From NCBI GenBank assembly GCA_014607495.2, contig CP053170.1:7936001-8000000 (forward strand): a DNA stretch of 64,000 nucleotides, in the 5' to 3' direction. This DNA is from Carposina sasakii. Lineage: Eukaryota > Arthropoda > Insecta > Lepidoptera > Carposinidae. The notes beneath the pieces were generated by a model. The model made no database searches, was not told the DNA's origin, and saw only the letters and a list, made by a program, of their open reading frames with translations. Position numbers and translations under genes: made by a program. Shown one piece after another: positions 55,385 through 64,000 of this stretch. Within the stretch, counting starts at the first letter, position 1. Each line of letters starts with the position of its first letter.

Positions 55385-57010
55385 AATTTGCTTCCCGCTG
55401 TATGTCTTTCCCTACGTATGCTTAGATCTTTTAAAGTACGAAACGGATTTTGATGAGAATTTTTAAATAGGTAGAGCGATTCAAGAGGAGGGTTTATAAG
55501 CATTGCACTCTTGCGAAGCTGGGGCGGGTCACTAGTATATGTATAATATTTATGTAATTCACAATATAAATAACTGCCGTACAAGGTACTATACCTCATA
55601 CATCCTAGGCCCTAGCGGACAATATAATGGTTCATACGTCATTACGTCAGGTACATCCTTGACTTAGGATCCAATATGGCCGCCTGACAGGCCGCATTTA
55701 CCAAAGATCAAGAGTTATACGTAGACTAGCGACCCCCCATGACTATGTCTGCGTAAACTTTAGGATTTCCGTTATTTCCCGTTCCCATGGGAATTTCGGG
55801 AAATTCCTTCCTTATTGGACCTTCATAAAAGGTAGCCTCAGTAAAAATATCAAGTTCTCCTTCGCGATATTAGTTCTGGCATATATTTTGGGAGCACAGC
55901 AAGTGTGTGTATGTATATAGGTTTCGTTCTTAGAATAGAAATAAGACCCTATGATAAAATTATTATTTATTTTCGTGTAAGTGTGATCTCCGTATTAGTC
56001 CGTATGTACCCAACTGAAGATTTGTAAGATCGTGCGTAAAAACCGTACCTATGTTAATTAAACTATTGCCATCTCTCATATTCACATGTTAAATCACATA
56101 AGTAGGAACGAAATGGAAATACATTCAATGGAGTAAAATTAACCTTCCATCTTTAGTGCTTTATCTTTGATATTAGATACCTGTCATTATATTTGACAGG
56201 TGCTACACTTCTATGTCAGGCGCAGGAAGGACCCTGATAGATGGTCATTTTCATGTCTAGAAATAGATGGTCTATGTCGGTGGTGAGTTAAATGATACTT
56301 AAGAGATGGACTTAAATCGAACAAGTTATAATAATATAGTTATTCTCATGAACGTATAAAGAATAACTGACAAAGTGTTTTCAATACACAGAGTGAAGCA
56401 TTGATAGTAAGCTCGGTAACGATATTCCATGTACTAGGGATGTGTATTGACGCGTTATCCACCCACACATACAAACCATAGTAAGCTCGGCGCCTACTTA
56501 CTAGAAAATACGCATACATGCACAACGCGCCGCCATTACGGTGCTTCAATCTGTGCATTGACAGCATTACGTCCGTTGTTTTTTTATAGGTTCATGGTTA
56601 TTCAATTTGAAAAAGTAGGAAAATAACTCTAATTACAATATTAAAAGAGCCTGATATTACGCCACATTGCTAAATCAAAGCTAACGTTAAGGCGTTTGTT
56701 GGAAAGCTAACTTTTTTTATTTTATGTTTGTGTCTCAAATCCTTACTAATAATGCAAAAGACTCTGTCTGTTGAGCTTTTTCTACAAAACTAATCAATCG
56801 AATCATCAATCGATAAATAAAATAAATGAAACACAGGTAGTGCTTACTTTCCATCGCGTTTTTTTTTTCGAAAATATTTGGAAAATAGATCAGAAAAGAT
56901 TAAATAGATAATATTTATATATTCATATAGATAGTATTAGTCAGTGAATTTAACCTACAAAAAAATCCCCATTATTAAATATTATATAACGATTTGCAAA
57001 TACTTATATA
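55385..57010. other. Intergenic DNA with Helitron relic
   Basis: 55725-55870 is a single diverged CCCATGGGAATTTCGGG unit with flanks, related to the Helitron arrays. No gene. Confidence 0.45.
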
Positions 57011-57017
57011 AGTAGGA

Positions 57018-57268
57018 TATACAGTATGTTTTTTGGTCGTCAACGTTCCCGAAAAGTACGGAATCTCCTCATCACGATAATTAATACGAGTATCTGTCTA
57101 TGAAAAAAAACTAGCATAAACACTACCCACTATAAATTTCGCTTGATCAAGTAATATAAAATAAAAAAAAACATTTTTTCCCAGCATTTTTTTGACATAA
57201 ACTTTCTTTCTTTGATGTATAGAGTACGTACCCTTCGTTAACGGTGGCAACAAAAACATCCTGTATAG
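57018..57268 (-). mobile_element. TACAGGGTG-type MITE, inverted, internally deleted
   Basis: GGTCGTCAACGTTCCCGAAA left, CAAAAACATCCTGTATA right. Confidence 0.65.
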
Positions 57269-57274
57269 GTAATT

Positions 57275-58310
57275 TATTAATAGGCTTTCATCTATTGAAG
57301 TGAGATTAATTTTTGAACGTAACTTCGAAAGTACATACCTTAGTTTTAAAAACATAGCCATAATAGTACAACTTCCATTTATAATTAATGATTGTATTTA
57401 ATTCCATACCGCCCCCGCTTTAGCCTTTGCCTTGGGTACCTCGACGACCTCATGCCGTACATGGGAGGGACGATACTGCCTGCATATTTTATGAAACGTA
57501 TTTAATATACCTTTAATAAAATTCCGATAATTTCCACGTTTTAGGTTATGGAATGTGAACTGGTTTTATAAAGGTATATCTTATTGCAGTTCGAAATCAT
57601 AGTAAGTTAAACTGTAAATTGTTATTATTACTCGTAGATGTATTTTTTTCGTGGGGACTTCAAGTACGAAATTATCCTTAGATTTTTATTTAAATACGAT
57701 TAAAACAGTTAATGAAAAGCGGATCAGAAAACAATTTTGTTGAACTTTATCGCACACTCTCTTTCTCTCTGCTCTTCTTTATTTATTTTCTAGTAGGCGA
57801 CTCCGTCCGCGTAGATTGCAGAAAAAATAAAATAATGTCGAAATTATTCGGGACAAAAGCTATAATTTGAAAAAAAAACTTTTTATTTCGCATAAAATTG
57901 TGGCAACTGTACGAGTACTAGTAAAAGCGACACATGTTCCGTCAGATATGAACAGACCCTTTTAAGTAGCAAAATAGTAAAAAAAAAAAAAAACGTAGGC
58001 GTATAAAAAGAAGTATGTAGTAAAAATACATTAAAAAATGTTCCGGCATAATATACAATTATGTAAATGAAGTATCAAATACAAGTATATTTTACACTTA
58101 CACACGTGTTTGTCACACAAAACATATAATATGTCAATCAAGCCAAACGACATATCAATGGTAAGGTGTAACTCATTTAACTAGACAACGAACAACGCCG
58201 TATCTTTTTTAATATATTTTTTTTTCGTATTTGAACAATATGGCGATGTCGTATACGAGTAGAGAATGCAAAAAAAACGAGCTTAATTCGTAAAGAGATA
58301 TCTTACAGTC
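57275..58310. other. AT-rich DNA with Helitron relic
   Basis: 57789-57860 carries GGCGACTCCGTCCGCGTAGA and ATGTCGAAATTATTCGGGAC from a Helitron-like 3' end. Poly-A at 57980-57994. No gene. Confidence 0.45.
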
Positions 58311-58315
58311 AGCAC

Positions 58316-58530
58316 AAGATACGGATATCCCAATGGTTAAGAAGTGTGCTTTCCAGTCCGGCGTCGTAGGTTCTGTCCCAGTTACACTGAATTTATTTTA
58401 TTTCTTGTTATAAAATTCTCACTTGGCAGTGGTCATTAAAACAAACCTTTAAATCCTGGGCAATATAGGTATAGAAGGAAACCACCTAACAAGGTTCCTC
58501 AAACAGGAAGATGATGATGAGATGATGACA
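58316..58530 (+). mobile_element. tRNA-derived SINE (family S3)
   Basis: ATATCCCAATGGTTAAGAAG (A-box-like), CGTAGGTTCTGTCCCAGTTA (B-box, one change), body AAATCCTGGGCAATATAGG, tail GATGATGATGAGATGATGA. Confidence 0.55.
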
Positions 58531-58918
58531 AAATACAATCTAATTATTCCACGGGTAGAAGATATTTGTTTATGAACGCAGTTTTTAAGAGTTTACTTAA
58601 ATATCCCTAGTTCGCTACATATTTCCGGGATAATAAGCAATCAAATAAAATCGCAAAATGAAATAGAGATGACATAGTTTGAATAGTTTCAACCTCTGTG
58701 CCTATTGGCTAAATAATTCCAAGCCGTTACATTAGTAGACATCTTATTATATCTTGGCTTAAATGCAAGTGGCCTGTTTATAATATTCCTATAAACATTC
58801 ACAGTCAGGATACCTACCGGATGTTTGTGAAATTATTTTTTTATTTGCTAGTTACTCGACCACTTGTAACGGTACTACGAGTATGTCCTGCGCATGACTT
58901 CACTAACTGGCTGGAACC

Positions 58919-59050
58919 TAGAGTACGTTTCACCAAATACTCGTAGTTCTGGCGCTAGTGGCTTTGTGCATAACTACAGCTATTTTAACTGCATATAAAA
59001 AATTGCTATTCCAAAATCAGAGAGTGTATCAAACGGAATCTACACACTCT
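58919..59050 (+). mobile_element. GAGTGCGTTTCAC MITE, diverged
   Basis: TAGAGTACGTTTCACCAAAT and TCTGGCGCTAGTGGCTTTGT left; ACGGAATCTACACACTCT right. Confidence 0.5.
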
Positions 59051-59260
59051 ATAGGTATGTTCCTATTTAGTCTGGGGGTCAGTTGTGAATCTCATGATCT
59101 ACTTACTTCAATCGAGTTTGTCGCTTCTTACCTTATCTGTGGGTTCCACTAATACCTTAGAATCCAAAGGCAACCTCACCTGCCCGTAGTGCACCTTGCT
59201 ACTCGTATTTGACGGACTAGGCTTTGACGGGAAATGGCTTATATTAATATTTATTTAGAA

Positions 59261-59463
59261 TAGTGGACGCGTGGACTGCAGAAAAAACAAAATGTCGAAA
59301 TTATCCAGGATAATAAGATTTTCCCGGGATAAAAAGTAACCTGTATGTTCATCTGGACCTGTCACAATATATTCCTGAAAACTGCATCGAAATCGGTCCA
59401 GTCGTTTCTGAGATTAGCGTGCACAAACATCGATCCGTTACAATTTTATTATATGTACGAGTA
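59261..59463 (-). mobile_element. Helitron-like element, 5'-deleted
   Basis: TAGTGGACGCGTGGACTGCA through CGAAATCGGTCCAGTCGTTT to CGATCCGTTACAATTTTATT. Confidence 0.6.
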
Positions 59464-59469
59464 ATAGAT

Positions 59470-61330
59470 AGTAGATAATAGAAGATTACATCTCTATTTA
59501 TATACCAAATTTCACCCAGATTTATCCTGCTATTCTCATGTTTGGGATTTAAGAATACGATACCATATAGGTACGACGTATACGAAAAAATATTCGACCC
59601 GTCAGTCCAAGACAATCTTTTTTAAGTGACTCAAACATTCATGTGTTATATTTTGTTATGTTAATTTTTTAAAAGCTAAAAAATATAATCAAGATATATG
59701 GGGACTTATTATTCTATGTAGGGTCACATAAAAAAATCAAAGCAAAGGCTCACTCATAAATTCTTTTATACGTGATATAATACAAAATTTTATAGAAAAA
59801 CTACCCCGTGTTATTTGTAATAGAAATACGATTAAGGCTTATTCATACGTAAATCTTTATTGAATCTATCTTTATTTTAAAAAAATCCTTCAAAGGGTTG
59901 TAAACTTTGGATCATTGACACTTGAATAGATAGATCTGACAGAGCTGCAGGATAATGAAAGAGATCTTCACAGCCAGTTTTTCGTGGAGGTAGACGTAAC
60001 CTGACAGACGCAATTTAATGACAAAATAGCTTATCGCATGAACGCCCCTGAGTTCGTCCGCGAACCATATTATACTAGTATCTATACAGAATGTAATAAA
60101 AGGGGTATGTTAAGCGAAGAACTTATCTACAGAATTGAGATGCAAAATCACATTTCATGGAGAATTCTTTTTGGAGAAGTTTATTTTTATATATAAAAAA
60201 AAAATAGTGAATAAGTACTCTATAGTGAGCCCTTTCCATAGCATAAGCATATACTAGCATAAGCTATGTATTAGGATATAACAGAAGGTAAGGTAATATA
60301 ACTGCCAAGTTCCATCAAAATCCGATCACTCTCACAAACTTTCCCATTTATAGTCATAATATTAGTAACATAATATTAGGGTATAGAAGTAAATATGAAG
60401 CTAGTTACTCGGCAGAATTAATAAAACGCTGTATTTAAACAGTTTTAGTATTTACCTGCGTAGGTTTAAACATACGTGTAACTAGTATTAAATGACCCAA
60501 AAAGGTTTAATGTCACCACTACGTCCTTTATTTGACGATCTGTATCTTTTTCGTTTTCTTGTAGGAGTTAATTTTCACTACACGATGTTTAGTTAAGTTT
60601 ATTTTTATTGATTACCTAATTTACAATGTATGTACCTACTTATGTCCTTTCTAAATATACTATGTTTGTCCACTTTTAACATAGGCTCAAGTAATGTTAA
60701 CTCTATACCGCTTATTTGGATGTTTAGCAATTCATTACATTTACTTTTGAATGTACTTTTACCGTGATTCGTGCACTGGATCGTACCCAAATCGTGTCGT
60801 ACATTATAAATGAGCGCGCTCACCGTGAGCAAAATTCTTCATCCACCATATTTGGTAGGGCAATTTTCGCAATGCGATTTTGTAAGTCAACTGCATTGTG
60901 CTGGTCCTTTATTTTATAATTTATTCTTTTAGGTTAATGCCATGTCAGATGTTTAAAAGGTTCGCTGATGACGTCAAGGCTTACGGAGGAGGACAGCGCT
61001 GTCAGGTGAAATGATGAGTTTTTTGGGTGTGACATCACAAGGCTAGGTATGCATGCTGGCTGTACTGAAATGGCTTCCTATGATAAAGTGGCTTATACGA
61101 TAGGGGATTTTTGCTCATGTCACCACGGTGCCAGGGCAGGTGGGTTCGTCTTGCGCCTGCGTCCCTTTCGGCGTGAACTGTAGAAAAATACAAAATGCCC
61201 GAATTATCCGGGATATACTGACTATTTTTTTAAGTAGTCTATGTCATTTCTCGGTCTCTAGACTATCTGTGTACCAAATTTAATTTAAATCATCAATTTT
61301 GTTTAGTATTTTTGGAATGAAAGCGCGACA
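59470..61330. other. Intergenic DNA, relics only
   Basis: A half MITE at 60085-60230 (AAAAGGGGTATGTTAAGCGA) and a Helitron-like relic at 61165-61320. A 75-codon minus frame at 60605-60832 is unrecognised and has no support. Confidence 0.4.
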
Positions 61331-61334
61331 TACA

Positions 61335-61679
61335 TAATGTGTTTTTTCGTTGCCACCCTTAACGAAGGGTACGTACTGTATACATCAAATAAAGTAAGAT
61401 TATGCCAAAACAAATTCTAGGAAACGATGTAAATAAAAAAAAATTACTTGATTGGGCGAAATTTATAGTGTCCAGTGTTTATGCAATTTTTTTCATAGAC
61501 AGATATTAATTATTTCTCGTTAAAAAATCTTGCTACACGCCTCAATGTACTCAACTTTGGACCCTAATATTTTGGAAATCAGACACTTCCCAGGTATGCT
61601 TCCATGGAGAAAATGATCGTGATGACGAGGAGATTCCGTAGTTTTCGGGAACGTTGACGACCAAAAATCACCCTGTATA
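61335..61679 (+). mobile_element. TACAGGGTG-type MITE
   Basis: GTGTTTTTTCGTTGCCACCC left, AAAATCACCCTGTATA right. Confidence 0.7.
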
Positions 61680-61689
61680 GTTATGTACG

Positions 61690-62925
61690 TACTTGCGCGT
61701 TTATAATATGACTGAGTAAATAAGTTAACATAGACCTAGGTATCAAGCCATCAATTCACAAGTGCGAAATATTCAGGTTCTCTTCAACATGGAACAAATC
61801 AATTGAAACTGATTCAAGTTTCAAATTAATGATCAAAGTCGATGGCCTCCACAGCCGATGATTAATCTTAGATTTTACCGCAAATACCTTTTACTACTTC
61901 CAACTTTATATCTCTACGCGTAAAGTACAAAATGATTTAGACTAAAGTAAAAAATGCAAAAGGATTTTATTACCTATAAGTGTTACTCTACTCTCTTTAC
62001 AATAAAGTTTGTTATCCTATAATTATTATAGATCTATCTTGAGAGCTGAAAACTGCTTTTTTATGTTTGGATGTACTTCAGATTCATTTGATCGGGTTTT
62101 AATCAAGTTTCAATCTAGATTATAGCAATTAACTTTGCGATTTACAACCTTTTAGCTATTAACGTAAGGTGGTGTAAACAGAACGCCGTAAGTTTGTCGG
62201 CGATGTATTCATGATGTAATTTTATTGGACTGGATGCTACTTGAGTGTTTTTTTTATATTACAGCAATAAATAACCTCATTTATTTACAGAAAAATACTG
62301 CGTCTGCATCCCGAGTCCCGACACCCGAATTTCGATCCAGTGTCACTCTCGTTACTAAGATGAATCAATGATACTTACCTCTCAGGCCTATATGCAACAA
62401 CCCGCTTAGGCTCTAGCTAGAGCATGCCAAAATACATACAAACATACACTTGAAAAATATAACCCTCTTTTTAGCGCAGTCGGGTAAAAAATAAAACTAT
62501 GCTGATGCAGGTCTCTACTAGAATGCATCATCTCCTTCGGTATACGTCGTTAGAGTCGACTTAGAAATTCAGTCATTCTGTCAGGCGATGAGGTAGCAAC
62601 TTGCTACTGATGTTTTACATCTGGCTACCTGTCAGTAAGTGTTCTGCTCGAGTTTTCCATTACATTGTCTGAAACAAACCGCCATTAGCAGGTGTTGACA
62701 CTGACATGCTGACCCACTGCACTTTGGACAATAGGTGCCTGGGGAATATGGCTGGACATTGGCCATTGTGCTACTACTAATAGAAATTTAGATGTAGGAT
62801 GTAGGTAGCTTTTAGAAAGAATAATCTTTGTTTACTGATAACGACTTTTTAGAAGGAGTCAAGCGGTATCATGGGTTCTGCATGGCTAGCATGGACATTT
62901 GTAGACATATATTGTTGTTTAAAAC
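61690..62925. other. AT-rich DNA, repeat G fragments only
   Basis: GCATCATCTCCTTCGGTAT near 62527 is a repeat G fragment. No gene seen. Confidence 0.4.
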
Positions 62926-62929
62926 GTTA

Positions 62930-63060
62930 TCTTCTCTACGTGTTATGGGTCGCCTGAGAGAATACCCGAGTTCTTTAGTTAACTCCTACGACATGCACGG
63001 AAGGAGATGCAACTGATATATATATATATATTCTAGTGAAGTCCCTCATTAGCACAGGTC
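62930..63060 (+). repeat. Dispersed repeat G, copy
   Basis: CGACATGCACGGAAGGAGAT and TATTCTAGTGAAGTCCCTCA, split by a (TA)n run. Confidence 0.5.
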
Positions 63061-63399
63061 AAGAAGATAACATGGAATAGAACCCTAGAAAAAATTTCCA
63101 CATTTTGTCGAAATAAGTGTAGTCGATAGATTATTATACAATCAGTAATTTGAAGTAATTTAGTACTTATAATAAAAGACAATCATATTTATGTAATACC
63201 TACATTGTTCGTTATTTTTCAAGTAAGTAAAGCCATATTGAACCATTATAACTAACTAACGTTATTTAACGATTGAGTCATAGTATTAACAAATATCAGT
63301 TTTAAACTCTATTTTATTCCTTAACATGTTACTTTTGTAACTAATTATGTTACATTATTACCTACATACTTGTGAGTTTCTTGTTCTTGTAAATTTACT

Positions 63400-63660
63400 A
63401 GTGCCCGCCAGCGACTCCGTCCACGTTGATTGAATGAGATTAAATAAAACCAAGCAGCGCGATAGTACACGAACGGTAGATTTTAGGCGATTTTTTTTAC
63501 CGAAACCGAAACTAAAGCCGTAACAATTTTTTTCCAGAAACCCAAACTAGATTTTTAGATCGAAACCAAAACTAAAGCCGAAACTAGATTTTTTATCGAA
63601 TCTAAGGACGATGCCGAAAATAAGCCGAAACCGAAACAAAGTCCAAACCAAACTTTCGGT
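63400..63660. repeat. Helitron relic and CCGAAAC-rich degenerate tandem repeat
   Basis: CTAGTGCCCGCCAGCGACTC at 63399, then from 63498 repeated ACCGAAACCGAAACTAAAGC-like motifs with TAGATTTTT spacers. No ORF. Confidence 0.55.
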
Positions 63661-63669
63661 GATTTATCA

Positions 63670-64000
63670 CTACTTCTCCAGAAGAAAAGTTCCACTAGAC
63701 TTCTCGTTTCCAGATAGTAATCGTGCGCACCACAGACTAATTACAACTATAAATGCCGGTGAGATAATTATAATTACTTATGGTGTAATAAATGACGCAA
63801 GGCTTAACAGGTTAGCTATTGTACTAGTTATGGGTATACTATTTATTTCGCTTGCACTTGTACGAAGTGCATAAGACAGAGCGAGAAAACTTGCCGGCTA
63901 ATATTGGTGCTAGATTTGCAAGTGCTTATTATTTTTAATATAAAAATACGTCTGCAGACGAGCTAAGAGGAGTGTTTTTATGTTTCTTGTTTTGGATGTT
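63670..64000. other. Right edge, nothing recognised
   Basis: Short frames only; no domain or repeat identified. Confidence 0.5.

Noticed and set aside
60605..60832. 75-codon minus frame
   Set aside because: No recognised domain and typical AT-rich composition; could be a repeat relic.

Overview
The window looks like nuclear DNA from a moth or butterfly (Lepidoptera). This is inferred from AT-rich sequence, short exons with consensus GT/AG introns, and dense repeats of types I know from Lepidoptera: Helitron-like elements starting TC and ending CTAG, RTE-type LINE tails ending in TGATGATG, tRNA-derived SINEs, and TA-flanked foldback MITEs whose ends read TACAGGGTG/CACCCTGTA. There are no prokaryotic operons, CRISPR arrays or phage genes.

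Positions 1-23000 hold two conserved genes in convergent (tail-to-tail) orientation. On the + strand, nine exons between 353 and 11030 encode the last 356 residues of 5-oxoprolinase (OPLAH); the earlier exons lie left of the window. On the - strand, nine exons between 22955 and 13314 encode a complete 480-residue B''-gamma regulatory subunit of protein phosphatase 2A (PPP2R3C / G5PR). All splice phases in both genes close without frameshifts or stops, so both look functional. Their stop codons are 2.3 kb apart.

Positions 23000-64000 hold no coding exon I can recognise. A GC-richer stretch near 28490-28741 looks like a promoter plus a non-coding first exon on the + strand, with tandem TCAGT initiators, a 12-codon upstream ORF and a good splice donor. 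Its downstream exons would then lie beyond 64000. A 60-base GC-rich ORF at 25363 is a weaker candidate for a divergent first exon. The only long ORF is a 461-codon reverse-transcriptase fragment of a 5'-truncated LINE at 46844-48345 (- strand).

Transposable elements explain much of the rest. They include two large inverted Helitron-like elements (5564-6448 and 23460-24594) carrying 6 and 8 copies of a ~126-bp tandem unit, several smaller Helitron-like copies, two hAT-type MITEs (one with a perfect 8-bp target duplication), a pogo/Tigger-like MITE, many foldback MITEs (some nested), SINEs, LINE tails, a (GT)n tract and a triplicated ~165-bp repeat in the PPP2R3C 3' UTR. Repeats lie within about 5-40 bp of many splice sites in both genes. 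I found no clear new biological system. The strongest leads are the inverted Helitron pair, the repeats hugging exons, and the orphan promoter.
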